Assembly: GCF_008974265.1 (NCBI RefSeq)
Contig: NZ_BKZW01000001.1
Coordinates: forward strand, 806,001-870,000
DNA length: 64,000 nt
From: Dictyobacter vulcani
Lineage (GTDB): Bacteria > Chloroflexota > Ktedonobacteria > Ktedonobacterales > Ktedonobacteraceae
Direction: 5' to 3'
Of the stretch, positions 46,287 to 55,292 are shown in pieces. The first letter of the stretch is position 1. Each line of letters starts with the position of its first letter. The position numbers and the translations under genes were made by a program. Below the pieces are notes generated by a model, which had not been told where the DNA came from, did no database searches, and saw only the letters and a list, made by a program, of their open reading frames with translations.

Positions 46287-46733
46287 TCACACCCCAAGCT
46301 TTTCACGACACCACAGTATTCGTAAATTATGAAAACACAGGTATGGCAATCCCACCTGTTCGCATACAGCAGACCATTCTTGCAAAAAGCGCTGTGTACT
46401 GAGCTCCTCCCCCACCCCATCAGGGAAAACGAGATCAGGATACCGTTTCGTGGTATCGGCGTTTCTATTTCGCTCTTTCTGGCAAAGAGCGTGCTTGCTG
46501 AGTGCGTGTGCAACATTTTCAGGGAGGTTCATGCATCGCACATGGCTCTTTTTTTTCGAGTTCAAAACGGAGATCTCGCCTTTTTCTAGATCAACCTCTG
46601 CCCAGGTTAAATGTCGCAATTCGTCACGCCGCAAGCCCAAATCAAGTGCCAGCAATAACATCGATTCCAAGTGGTGACCTTGCAGCCCCTCTCGCAGCAT
46701 TTGGATCTGCGCTTCTGTAGGATAGTTCTTCAT
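46287..46733 (-). pseudogene. Truncated tyrosine recombinase
   Basis: 148 residues of a phage-integrase catalytic domain: first Arg in DLGLRRDELRHLTWAEVDL, Lys in LNSKKKSHVR, and CFHNLR for the H-x2-R box. The sequence then departs from the family (ILWCREKLGV) and stops, so the second His and the nucleophilic Tyr are missing. The N-terminal SAM-like domain is also absent. It breaks off next to the parC-like repeats and is presumably inactive. Confidence 0.7.
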
Positions 46734-46893
46734 ATTCTGATCTCCTTCAAATCACAGAAGATATGGAAGGTATGCTTCATATGGCCGAGTCAGCAAAACA
46801 TTGCTTGCTTCACACCGCATGACACGTCACAGAGAGCATACCAACCAAAACAACTTGAAATCACAAATGTGTGAAGGCTTGATGCCCCTTTTT

Positions 46894-48153
46894 TTACTTT
46901 TTCTGATCTGCTGGCTTATACCCTCTACGTCTCGTCTCGCGAGGTCCTGGAATGCTTGCAGGAAGATGGTCGCCGGGGCTATATTTCCTCTTCTGCTCTT
47001 GAATATCCTCATCATTCATGTGCATATAGAGCTTCACCGTCGCCATGTCTTCATGTCCGAGCAGTTCCTGGAGGCTAAAGGGATCCTTGCCCAGCTTGAG
47101 GTAACGAATAGCAAACGTATGTCGGAAAATGTGTGGGCTAATCCGCTTACCAGTGATCCCAGATCTCTTTTTCAGGCGTGCAAACAAGAGCGTCACTCCA
47201 TTCTTCGTGAGTGGCTTGCGGGTTTCGGCGAGGAACACGTGATCTTCCCCAAGACTTCCCCATTCATCGAGTTCTCGCGCATCAGGACGGTGACGATCCA
47301 GGTAGTGGAGCAGATTACGCAAGCAGTTTTGCCCAAGGGCAATCCGCCGTTCTTTTGATCCCTTCCCTTTCACGGTAATAAGTCCATGCTTGCGATCAAA
47401 ATCTTCCAGGCGCAGATGGATCAATTCCGAGAGACGAATACCACTGTCATAGAAAAGCCAGAGAATAGCCCGGTTGCGCACGGTAGCCCTTTCCGCAAAC
47501 AGTCCATCTTCATTGGGAGGAGCACAGGCGAGCAGAAGCCGTTCAAACTCCTCGTCACTAATGGTTTTAATCAATGGCTTCCCAACCTTTGGGAATGCTA
47601 CACGCGCAAAGGGATTATCTGTAATGGTTCCCTGACGGACCAGCCAATGAAAAAACGCACGGGCTGATCGCGCATACGTCTGGATCGTCCGCTCATTGCG
47701 CATTTTTCCACGCGCACCAGGTGTTTTGCGCAGGTAGGTAAACCAGGCAGAGATATCAGGGGAGTCAATCTCGCCAACAAGCGTAATCTCTCGCCCGTTC
47801 TCTAGATATGCCTGGAACAGTCCAAGGGCAGTACGATGCCACTCCAGCGTTTTGTTACTATGATTGCCTCCAACATGATCATCAAGGTAATCATCAATGG
47901 CTCGCTGGACAGTCATTCTCGCTCGTCGTCGGGCCTGTAGTGCCTGAGGTTTCGTGTCCTCCTCTCGCTCCTCCTGCTCATGCGTTGCTTTTTGTTGTTG
48001 TCGTACGTGTTCTTCCTGATCAAGTTTCGTTCTCTGTGCCTTGGCACGAGCCTGCGTGACCTTTGTCGCACGATGACTGTACCCGGCAGACCGAGCTTGC
48101 TCCAGAGAAACTTCACGTGAGATAGACATGGGATGTGTTTCGTGTGAACTCAT
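46894..48153 (-). CDS. Tyrosine recombinase (XerC/XerD-type integrase)
   Basis: 419 residues from ATG 48153 (GGAGG 10 nt upstream). A charged N-terminal extension of about 80 residues (QARAKAQRTKLDQEEHVRQQQ) precedes a SAM-like core-binding domain (MTVQRAIDDYLDDHVGG ... RSARAFFHWLVRQGTI). The catalytic domain has R in YDSGIRLSELIHLRLED, K in KGKGSKERR, H-x2-R in HIFRHTFAIRYL, H in LQELLGHEDMATV, and Tyr in KLYMHM. All catalytic residues are present. It lies beside tRNA genes and repeat arrays, suiting an integrase or a resolvase of a plasmid-like element. Confidence 0.85.
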   Translation of the reverse strand: MSSHETHPMSISREVSLEQARSAGYSHRATKVTQARAKAQRTKLDQEEHVRQQQKATHEQEEREEDTKPQALQARRRARMTVQRAIDDYLDDHVGGNHSNKTLEWHRTALGLFQAYLENGREITLVGEIDSPDISAWFTYLRKTPGARGKMRNERTIQTYARSARAFFHWLVRQGTITDNPFARVAFPKVGKPLIKTISDEEFERLLLACAPPNEDGLFAERATVRNRAILWLFYDSGIRLSELIHLRLEDFDRKHGLITVKGKGSKERRIALGQNCLRNLLHYLDRHRPDARELDEWGSLGEDHVFLAETRKPLTKNGVTLLFARLKKRSGITGKRISPHIFRHTFAIRYLKLGKDPFSLQELLGHEDMATVKLYMHMNDEDIQEQKRKYSPGDHLPASIPGPRETRRRGYKPADQKK

Positions 48154-48290
48154 GTGTTCATTGCCTCCTTCAAACACAACAGTGTTGTCCTCGTGAGTGG
48201 TTTTGCTCCAATGATACTTTTGCATAAGAGGGAGAAAAGAGGCAGATGAGGGATAGGTTGGGGGGAGGGCAGGGTGGCATAACCTGGAAA

Positions 48291-48514
48291 GGCAGGCTCT
48301 TCCAATGGTGCGCAGGCAGGCTGTCGTATGTCATGAGGCAGGTCGTTCTGCTAAAATGAGGCAGGTTGCCTACACATTTAGAACAACACATTCCTTGTGA
48401 CAGAACATTTTTTGGGCAGGCTGTCTCCCAAAAAACACCTTGCGACATCCTTTTTTTGGACAGGCTGTTCACTCCATGGTGGCAGGCTGTCTCCCAAAAA
48501 CACGGCAGGCTGTC
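48291..48514. repeat. Iteron-like array of GGCAGGCTGTC repeats
   Basis: Eight copies of GGCAGGCTGTC or close variants start at about 48291, 48315, 48337, 48360, 48415, 48459, 48481 and 48504. Most spacings are 22-24 bp, with two longer gaps of 55 and 44 bp. The best copies continue CTCCCAAAAAACAC. Regular two-turn spacing is typical of replication iterons or centromere sites. It lies between the recombinase start and tRNA-Gly, where no gene is present. Confidence 0.55.
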
Positions 48515-48624
48515 GTTGACCACTTTTTTGCACACAAAAAAACGTTCCCCTCAAAAACCGATCATACACATTTCTTGTGAAATGGCTTCAGATCAGGCCT
48601 GAGGGGAACGTTTGTACTGCTGGA

Positions 48625-48696
48625 GCGGGAGACGAGACTCGAACTCGCGACAACCTGCTTGGAAGGCAGGGACTCTACCAACTGAGTTACTCCCGC
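48625..48696 (-). tRNA. tRNA-Gly (anticodon TCC)
   Basis: On the minus strand the 72-nt sequence runs from GCGGGAG to CTCCCGC, which pair as the acceptor stem. The anticodon arm is CCTGC-CTTCCAA-GCAGG, giving anticodon TCC (Gly, codon GGA). The T arm has GAGTTCGAGTCTC. No CCA is encoded. Its 3' end faces the recombinase/plasmid-like block and could be an integration site. Confidence 0.92.
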
Positions 48697-48701
48697 GAAG
48701 T

Positions 48702-48773
48702 CGGGGTGCGCAGACTCGAACTGCGGACCTCCTGGTCCCAAACCAGGCGCGCTACCAACTGCGCCACACCCCG
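48702..48773 (-). tRNA. tRNA-Pro (anticodon TGG)
   Basis: On the minus strand CGGGGTG pairs with CACCCCG. The anticodon arm CCTGG-TTTGGGA-CCAGG gives anticodon TGG (Pro, codon CCA). D-arm GCGCAGTTGGTAGCGC and T-arm CGCAGTTCGAGTCTGCG are clear. It is 5 bp upstream of tRNA-Gly and probably in the same transcript. Confidence 0.92.
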
Positions 48774-48869
48774 TCGACACTGTGTACTATATCATTCCTC
48801 TAGAGCTTTGTCAAGCACTTTTTTTCTGAATTTTCACAGGCGTAGGAAAATTCGTTTTTCCTCGGCATG

Positions 48870-49319
48870 CTATTGTTCATCTTTGCGCCGATAACGCAGC
48901 TTCAAGATCAATAAGTTCCACTGTGTTTTTAATGTACTCCAGGGACCACGCCGCAATGGGGTGATCTTGATGTTCCCATAACGTGTAGAACGCCCCCGAC
49001 GCCCTTGAAAGATAAATTGCGAGAGCATCACCAAAATAACACCGACAAAACCTGCCAGTGCTAAAATCAAGGTGATGATATTTGGTCCCGCCAGATATGC
49101 ATATGCTCCGGCGAGTAAGGCACAAATCACCGTTCCTAGTAGGAGGCGCTCCACTGTAGAAAGGTTCCAGGAAATAGGCCGTGGTTGCTGGGTTCGCAAA
49201 TCAGGGCCTGGTCGCCTGAGAAATCTTTCTCCAAATTTCTGGGACTTCCCAGCCTTTGGATCAGTGTGCTCCAGGTTACGTAGGATTTCTTCGATCTCAC
49301 GTTCGTATCTATTTGGCAT
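48870..49319 (-). CDS. Two-span membrane protein of unknown function
   Basis: 149 residues. The N-terminus (MPNRYEREIEEILRNLE) is a charged helix, followed by a Pro/Arg-rich linker, two transmembrane helices at about residues 58-79 and 82-104 (LLLGTVICALLAGAYAYLA, IITLILALAGFVGVILVMLSQFIF), and a very basic tail. It has no enzyme motif. Confidence 0.6.
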   Translation of the reverse strand: MPNRYEREIEEILRNLEHTDPKAGKSQKFGERFLRRPGPDLRTQQPRPISWNLSTVERLLLGTVICALLAGAYAYLAGPNIITLILALAGFVGVILVMLSQFIFQGRRGRSTRYGNIKITPLRRGPWSTLKTQWNLLILKLRYRRKDEQ

Positions 49320-49431
49320 AGCCGCTCTGCTTCCTTGAACTTGTCAGGACGCTCTTGCTTGTAATGATACCAACTTTTGAGCGTAGAGACAAGTACTTTA
49401 TGACATAATTTTCAGAAGTGAGAGGATGAAT

Positions 49432-49815
49432 TTAACAACTGTAGGATTTTGCCCCTAAAATGGTTTGTACTTTCTCCGCTAACTCTAAAGGGTGAAAAGG
49501 TTTTGTCATATGTTGAACCGCTCCTAGATCAATACTGATCCGCTGGTAAATATCTTCGGCGTGTGCAGTAATCATCATTACTGGTATATCACGCGTAATA
49601 GGATCGGTTCGTAGACTCCTACAGATATGATATCCGTCTTCTCCTGGCATCATGACATCTAAAATTATCAAATCAGGTAATTGCAAAGCTAATAGTTGCT
49701 GCAGTTGCCGTCCATTTGAGGCCTTCTCTACTTGAAAACCATGACGAGTAAGCACAAATGTGATAATTTCACGTATTTCTTTATCATCGTCTACCACAAG
49801 AATTCTCTTCACCAT
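49432..49815 (-). CDS. Single-domain response regulator (CheY-like)
   Basis: 127 residues, all receiver: RILVVDDDKEIREIITFVL (acidic pocket), phosphoacceptor D in LIILDVMMPGEDGYHIC (about residue 52), T in VMMITAHAED, and K in QHMTKPFHPLELAEKV. There is no output domain. It precedes, divergently, the HTH-GAF gene at 50023, and a kinase lies about 3 kb further on. Confidence 0.88.
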   Translation of the reverse strand: MVKRILVVDDDKEIREIITFVLTRHGFQVEKASNGRQLQQLLALQLPDLIILDVMMPGEDGYHICRSLRTDPITRDIPVMMITAHAEDIYQRISIDLGAVQHMTKPFHPLELAEKVQTILGAKSYSC

Positions 49816-50022
49816 GCCCTCTCACCTTTCTCTGCCATCTCTCTCTTCTTATGATACAGATTTCCTATCAGAAGTACAACTCATACTCCCAAATAGGTTG
49901 TTGAAGTACATTTTATTCTCGTATTGTTATTTGGAGTGTTGACTGACCCCCCATCCTCTGTTATCATATGCCTCAGGATCTAACAGTAATCTATTTAGTA
50001 ATAATAAAAGAGGTGGAAAGAC

Positions 50023-51000
50023 ATGGTCACCCCTCCTCCTTCCTGGTCAATTGTCTTACAGGGGATCATCAAGTCATCTGGGGAAAGACAACGCTTGTCA
50101 GCAGCCCTTGGTGTCACAAGTATGACGCTCTCACGCTGGGCAAGCGGTGAATCAAAACCCCAGAAACAGCATTTAATTCATTTACTCCAGGTTGTGAATA
50201 CCAATCAACGTCCTGAATTACTTGAAGCACTTGAACAACACTATCCCGATATTCAGACCTGGTTGACTGAAGATGGCTCTGAACATATTCCATCAGAGTT
50301 TTTTGCACAGGTACTAAATATACGCACAACGACGACTGAGAGTTTACGTTTCTGGCGTATTAGCGAACTGGTCCTGAAACAGGCACTCACACAACTTGAT
50401 CCCAATCGTCTGGGTATGGCAGTAAAACTCGTTCAATGTATGCGACCCGATTCAGAAGGGAAGATTCGCAGTTTACGGGAACGCGCTGGCAAAGGAACCT
50501 TGCCCTGGACAGCCGATCTGGAACATGATGTGCTCTTCCTTGGTCTGGAATCACTTTCTGGCTATGCTGTTGAAGTACGCCATATTGTCAGTGATGACGA
50601 TCTCCGGCAAAGCAAAACCTTCCCTGCTGTTCAAGATGCTTTTGAGGTGAGTGCAGCCGCTCACCCAATCCGTTTCGAAGGTCGCATTGCTGGTTGCTTG
50701 CTCGCCTCCAGTACACAGCCAGGATACTTTTCTCAACAACGCCTCAACCTCCTGACGATATTTAGCGACCTGATCTCTCTGGCTTTTGATAAAGAAGATT
50801 TTTATCCATCGAATGTGATTGAATTGCGCGTGATGCCAAAACCCAAAGTTCAGCGTCCCATTCTGGCAAATTTCCGACAACGTGTTACCATCAAATTCCA
50901 ACAGGCCATGCAACAACACCAACAATTAAGTAATGCTGATATCGAGCAGGAAGCCTGGCAAGAATTAGAGGCTGAATTACTTTCCCATCATATACCATAA
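50023..51000 (+). CDS. HTH-GAF-like transcriptional regulator
   Basis: 325 residues. An N-terminal XRE-like HTH (RLSAALGVTSMTLSRWASGESKPQKQHLIHLLQVV) leads, through a helical linker, to a GAF-like sensory half (DVLFLGLESLSGYAVEVRHIV, HPIRFEGRIAGCLLASSTQPGYFSQQRLNLLTIFSDLISLAF). The C-terminus has PILANFRQRVTIKFQQAMQQ. It shares this whole order with the frameshifted gene at 8184-9196 (compare LLGAESLGG and FSSFRQRVSDEYKQSL), so the two are paralogues. AGAGGTGG lies about 7 nt upstream of the start. Ligand and targets are unknown. Confidence 0.75.
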   Translation: MVTPPPSWSIVLQGIIKSSGERQRLSAALGVTSMTLSRWASGESKPQKQHLIHLLQVVNTNQRPELLEALEQHYPDIQTWLTEDGSEHIPSEFFAQVLNIRTTTTESLRFWRISELVLKQALTQLDPNRLGMAVKLVQCMRPDSEGKIRSLRERAGKGTLPWTADLEHDVLFLGLESLSGYAVEVRHIVSDDDLRQSKTFPAVQDAFEVSAAAHPIRFEGRIAGCLLASSTQPGYFSQQRLNLLTIFSDLISLAFDKEDFYPSNVIELRVMPKPKVQRPILANFRQRVTIKFQQAMQQHQQLSNADIEQEAWQELEAELLSHHIP

Positions 51001-51039
51001 TGCAAAAATGCCCTATAATTCGTACACTACCATAAGCAG

Positions 51040-52437
51040 CTAATCAATATCATATTTTTTCATCAGATAACGCAACTGATCCACTTTAGCCAGTCCAAGG
51101 AGCTCGGTTGCTTGCATACGGTTATGCTTTGCGACCTCTAAAGCGCCACGTACCAGATGTTTTTCCAGGCGGCCATTGATTTCATCTAACGAGACGGGAC
51201 CAACTGGCCGCAAGTTTAACCATTGTTCCCAGGGATCATTCCAGGTGTCTGCATGAATATCTGCCTGCCCTACCGTATCTTGTGGCAAATGCAGTGGCAA
51301 TAATTCATCACTGGTACTTAAAATCATCGCCCGTTCAATGACATTTTTTAGCTCACGAATATTGCCTGGCCAGCGATAGGCAAGCAAGAGGCGTTGAGCC
51401 TGTGGAGAGATACGACTCACATTACGCCCCATGGTTTTATTGAATTCATCGATAAAACGCGAGGCAAAAAGAATGATATCACCAGGACGCTCACGTAATG
51501 GTGGGAGAGGAATAGTCAGAACAGCAAAGCGAAAATAGAGATCAGAACGGAAAGATCCTTCAGCCCTGGCCTTATCAAGGTCTCGATTGGTAGCTGCCAG
51601 CACACGCACGTTCAGACGAACCTCTTTGCTCCCACCAAGGCGAAAGAATGAACGTGTTTCAAGTACTCGCAATAACTTAGCCTGCATGTCCAGTGGCATC
51701 TCACCAATCTCATCTAAAAAGAGGGTACCCCCCTCCGCTAATTCCAACAAACCACGCTTCTGCTGCTTGGCATCAGTAAAGGCATACGCTTCATACCCAA
51801 ATAATTCGCTTTCAATTAAATTGCTGGCAATGGACGCACAATTCAAAGCGTGAAAAGGTCCGGCACTACGTGAACTTTGTTCGTGAATGGCGTGTGCCAC
51901 CACTTCTTTGCCAGTTCCACTCTCTCCAATAATCAACACCGATGCATCACTGGGCGCCACGCGAGCAACCAGGTCAAACACTTCGCGCATGCGCTCACTA
52001 TGTCCAACCACATATTTAAAATGATAATTATCGCTACGCTCTTTACGTAACTGGCGCAACTCGCGCGACATAGCACTGGTCTCTAAGGCACGCTGCACCA
52101 CCAGGAGAAGCTCGGCCAGATCAAATCCTTTCAGAAGATAATCCACCGCTCCTAATTTCATGGCTTCAACCGCGCTCTGTACATCGCCATAGGCAGTCAG
52201 GATAACCACAGGAATATCCGCGTCAAACTTACGGATCTGAGAGAGTATTTCCAGTCCGCTGAATCTTGGTAACCGTAAATCAAGCAAAACCAGATCAAGT
52301 GTGCGATGATGAAGCTCGGCCAGACCTGCCTCCCCCTCTGCTGCGGTAAAAACATCATAGCCTTGCCGTTTCAAAAAGCGTGCAAACTGATGTGGCAAAT
52401 AGGGCTCATCATCAATAATAAGAATAGCCAGACTCAC
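51040..52437 (-). CDS. NtrC-family response regulator with AAA+ domain
   Basis: 465 residues. The receiver domain has LIIDDEPYLPHQFARFL, phosphoacceptor D in LVLLDLRLPRFSGLEIL (about residue 53), and K in YLLKGFDLAEL. The AAA+ sigma-54-activator domain has Walker A IIGESGTGKEVVA, Walker B GGTLFLDEIGEM, and arginine-finger region FRSDLYFRFAVLTI. The sigma-54-contacting GAFTGA loop reads YAFTDA, losing both glycines. The C-terminal Fis-like HTH is MQATELLGLAKVDQLRYLMKKY. It is encoded 45 bp downstream of the histidine kinase, an obvious cognate pair. Confidence 0.88.
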   Translation of the reverse strand: MSLAILIIDDEPYLPHQFARFLKRQGYDVFTAAEGEAGLAELHHRTLDLVLLDLRLPRFSGLEILSQIRKFDADIPVVILTAYGDVQSAVEAMKLGAVDYLLKGFDLAELLLVVQRALETSAMSRELRQLRKERSDNYHFKYVVGHSERMREVFDLVARVAPSDASVLIIGESGTGKEVVAHAIHEQSSRSAGPFHALNCASIASNLIESELFGYEAYAFTDAKQQKRGLLELAEGGTLFLDEIGEMPLDMQAKLLRVLETRSFFRLGGSKEVRLNVRVLAATNRDLDKARAEGSFRSDLYFRFAVLTIPLPPLRERPGDIILFASRFIDEFNKTMGRNVSRISPQAQRLLLAYRWPGNIRELKNVIERAMILSTSDELLPLHLPQDTVGQADIHADTWNDPWEQWLNLRPVGPVSLDEINGRLEKHLVRGALEVAKHNRMQATELLGLAKVDQLRYLMKKYDID

Positions 52438-52482
52438 AACGACACCTCCTGCTTTACCTGGCTTGAAAGATAAGCAACATGT

Positions 52483-54903
52483 TCACTTAAGGGGTCCATC
52501 ATATACAACATCACTTGAAACAAAGGGCATCCGTACAGCGATAGTAGTTCCATACCCATACTGGCTATCAATACGCAGGTACCCACCATGATCCTCAACC
52601 AATCTCCGGGTAATTGCCAATCCTAAACCAATCCCATGTGCTTTCGTCGTATAAAATGGTTGAAAGATATGCTTTAATTGCTCAGGTGCAATACCCATAC
52701 CGGTATCCCGAATCAAGATTTCTAGCCACTGTTCTACCATAAACTCTTTCTGGCTCACATGCCTATCAATCAACCAGGCATAAGCGCTGGGAGCCAGGCC
52801 AGAGGTGCCAGATGGTCGCTGCGTGGGAGGACAATCTGAACCGGCAGTATCGTAGATAGCCTGTTCAGTCGAGATACTGTGACAGGAAACAGTCAGGATA
52901 CCGCCATCACTCATGGCCTGCAAGGCATTAAGAAAAAGGTTTAAAAGTACCTGCTCTATTTGCCCGGTGTCTATCCAGATAGGTGGTAGTTCATCAAAGA
53001 TGCGGTGAATTTCAACGTTGGCCTCCGTACACTGATTTTGAATCACAAGAAGTACTTGCTCACACAGGTCAATAATATCGCAACGTATACGGTGCAGTTG
53101 ACGTGGTTTAGCAAACAGCAGTAGATCACGCACAATACTATCTAAGCGCTCAACTTCTTTCAGCACAACACCAGTGGAGGTTTGAATCCATTCTCGCTGC
53201 TCCTGCAGTTCAACTTCCCCATCTTCAGCCAGCAAATCATTATGCAACATCTGAATAGAAGTCTTAATTGATGCCAACGGATTACGGACCTCATGGGCAA
53301 CACTGGCCGCCATTTCACCCAGTGAGGCCAGACGATCCAGACGGCGCTTCTCCTCCTCCAGACGATGCATAGCGGTCACATCGACAAAGGTTGTCAATAC
53401 CCCCATCTGGCTCCCCTCATCGTCGTAGAGAGGCCGCATATCCACATCTAATACTAGCTCGCGCTCATAACGATCCATCGTTACAATGGTCTGGCTCTGT
53501 GCTTCACCTATATGCATTCCCACCAGAAACGCCTCTTGCGCTTGAATCGAACTGCTGTATCCTGCTGGTGAACTACCAGGCACAGATGGATTAAGATGTA
53601 AGTCAAGTATTTTTCGTAAAGGTTGTCCGAGCACCTCATAAGGATGGTAACCAAGGATAATTGCCGCGGCGCGATTAAATGTGTGTACACAACCACTCTG
53701 ATCGGTGGCGATCAGCCCACTGGGTACACTCTCTAGAATCAAAGTATGTAAACGCTGATCTTTCAACACCTGGCGTAAAAGCTCACGAGCTTCATTACGA
53801 GCCAGGACCACCTCTTTTACCAGGTGCATATTTTCCAAAGCTGCGCTGGCCTGACTGGCAACAACCTGCAGCAGGGCAATCTCTGACTGCCGCATCTTCC
53901 ACGGACGATAATAGCCGCCTACAATACAACCGAAAAGCCGGGTAGGTTCAATACTGGTAGTTCTATCACCTGTCTCAGCAGCCATCCGCTCGCGATTAAA
54001 ACGTTCCAAAGGCTGGCTACTCAGTAAAGGGAGGACAAAAAATGTTTTGACTCGCTCAGGCAACTCCTCAAAATAGTCATGGACATATTCATGCCTGCCA
54101 TCGCCTGGTCGCTCAATAATCAGAGGGAGAATCGAACGTTGCTCCCGAAAACGCTGAAAAAGGAGCGTCCTTAAGCGCGGGGTCAACCAGCTACTTGTAT
54201 CCAGAGGAGTGTCTGCTTCTAAAACCTCACAGAGATCAACGAGAGCGATCTCACGTGTACGTTGCAGGACCACACTGCGTAGTCGCTCTATTTCAAAAAG
54301 GGAGCCGTTCATCTGGCTGCTAATGCTATTGAGTAAGGAAAGCTCGTGAATACGCTCACGATCCCGTTCTAACAAACGTGTATTCTCTAAGAGCAGCGCA
54401 ATCACACCTGCCACTGCCTCTATGGCTCCGTCCGCTGGTAGGGACCAGGTGGGGGGATAGCCACTTTCGCTCTCATCCTCACCACGCAATAGAACCATTA
54501 CCCCGATGCTGCGCTGCCGATACATCAATGGTACGGCCAGTAATGTTGGGGCACAGGCTGGTTTATGGATTACGCGTCGTTCACGCCAGGCCGCAGCTTC
54601 TGGCTCATCGGCATGAACATCAATAGGATTCACATGGGCAACCGCCAGTAAGGCAGCAGACCAACCTGGCAACTCATCAAAAGACCCCGATGCCAGTTGG
54701 AGCGTCTCGCCGACCAGTAGATAGAGGAGTACACAACGACACTTGAGTAGCGCAGCTAAACGTCGTGGCAGGCTATCTCGCAATGTACGGTAGTCAGTAA
54801 CCGCACTAAAATCAATAAGTAGTGTGTTTACAATCACAGGTACAGAGATTTGTTCACAATCTTGCTCCACATCCATCTTCACATCAGCCCCCTCTTCCTC
54901 CAT
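52483..54903 (-). CDS. Sensor histidine kinase with GAF and PAS domains
   Basis: About 806 residues. Start uncertain: ATG 54903, 54876 or 54939, the last lying inside the upstream RNA-like hairpin. Order: two GAF-type regions (LLIDFSAVTDYRTLRDSLPRR..., LSLLNSISSQMNGSLFEIERL... QVVASQASAALENMHLVKEV), a PAS domain (LILESVPSGLIATDQSGCVHTFNRAAAIILGY), HisKA with the phospho-His in GEMAASVAHEVRNPLASIK, and HATPase_c with N box NLFLNALQAM, G1 DTGMGIAPEQLKHIFQPFYT and G2 HGIGLGLAITRRL. There is no transmembrane helix, so it should sense a cytoplasmic signal. It is co-transcribed with the NtrC-like gene. Confidence 0.88.
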   Translation of the reverse strand: MEEEGADVKMDVEQDCEQISVPVIVNTLLIDFSAVTDYRTLRDSLPRRLAALLKCRCVLLYLLVGETLQLASGSFDELPGWSAALLAVAHVNPIDVHADEPEAAAWRERRVIHKPACAPTLLAVPLMYRQRSIGVMVLLRGEDESESGYPPTWSLPADGAIEAVAGVIALLLENTRLLERDRERIHELSLLNSISSQMNGSLFEIERLRSVVLQRTREIALVDLCEVLEADTPLDTSSWLTPRLRTLLFQRFREQRSILPLIIERPGDGRHEYVHDYFEELPERVKTFFVLPLLSSQPLERFNRERMAAETGDRTTSIEPTRLFGCIVGGYYRPWKMRQSEIALLQVVASQASAALENMHLVKEVVLARNEARELLRQVLKDQRLHTLILESVPSGLIATDQSGCVHTFNRAAAIILGYHPYEVLGQPLRKILDLHLNPSVPGSSPAGYSSSIQAQEAFLVGMHIGEAQSQTIVTMDRYERELVLDVDMRPLYDDEGSQMGVLTTFVDVTAMHRLEEEKRRLDRLASLGEMAASVAHEVRNPLASIKTSIQMLHNDLLAEDGEVELQEQREWIQTSTGVVLKEVERLDSIVRDLLLFAKPRQLHRIRCDIIDLCEQVLLVIQNQCTEANVEIHRIFDELPPIWIDTGQIEQVLLNLFLNALQAMSDGGILTVSCHSISTEQAIYDTAGSDCPPTQRPSGTSGLAPSAYAWLIDRHVSQKEFMVEQWLEILIRDTGMGIAPEQLKHIFQPFYTTKAHGIGLGLAITRRLVEDHGGYLRIDSQYGYGTTIAVRMPFVSSDVVYDGPLK

Positions 54904-54922
54904 CACTTCAATCGTGCGGGTG

Positions 54923-55292
54923 CCCCTGCCTTCAGGCATGGGGAGGAAGCACGCCTCCTGTTGCTGTTCCTTGTGTGTCGTCCCTTACGGGAGACCGTTT
55001 TTGGTGGGAACGGTCAAACCCCACTGGTTTCCCAGGTAAAGTGTGCCTCGACGAGGATACCGGCCTGCACATCTTCTCAGCACGGCCTCGAACCCCGTCT
55101 GACTAGTTAACTGAGAAGTTCTAGAGCAACGCGCTGGCAAGCACGCGTTGGTAGGTTCTTTGACACTGCCGCTATCGTAGCCCGATGGGTGCTTGCACCC
55201 CTGGCTGGGTCTGGTCAGGTCCGGACCTGGAGAAGACGGGCAGCAATCACCCCATCTCCAAGCCCCCGCCGCAGAGGCGTGGGGTACCTGAC
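54923..55292 (-). ncRNA. Structured non-coding RNA resembling a stand-alone OMEGA RNA
   Basis: About 370 nt upstream of the kinase gene lack a credible protein. On the minus strand the sequence opens GTACCCCACGCC-TCTGC-GGCGGGGG (55285-55262). It then passes through several helices: CAGGTCCGGACCTG, GGGTGC/GCACCC and ACGCG/CGCGT. It ends TCCTCCCCATGCCTGAAGGCAGGGG (54947-54923). The first and last hairpins have the form seen at the ends of IS200/IS605, IscB and TnpB OMEGA RNAs, and in IscB loci the guide lies 5' of such a scaffold (here 55293 upward). No IscB or TnpB gene is next to it. Assignment rests on remembered resemblance, not on a model search; a kinase leader RNA is the alternative. Confidence 0.45.

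Noticed and set aside
48291..48514. CRISPR array
   Set aside because: The repeat is only about 11 bp and imperfect, spacers are about 12 bp or irregular, and there are no cas genes; iterons fit better.
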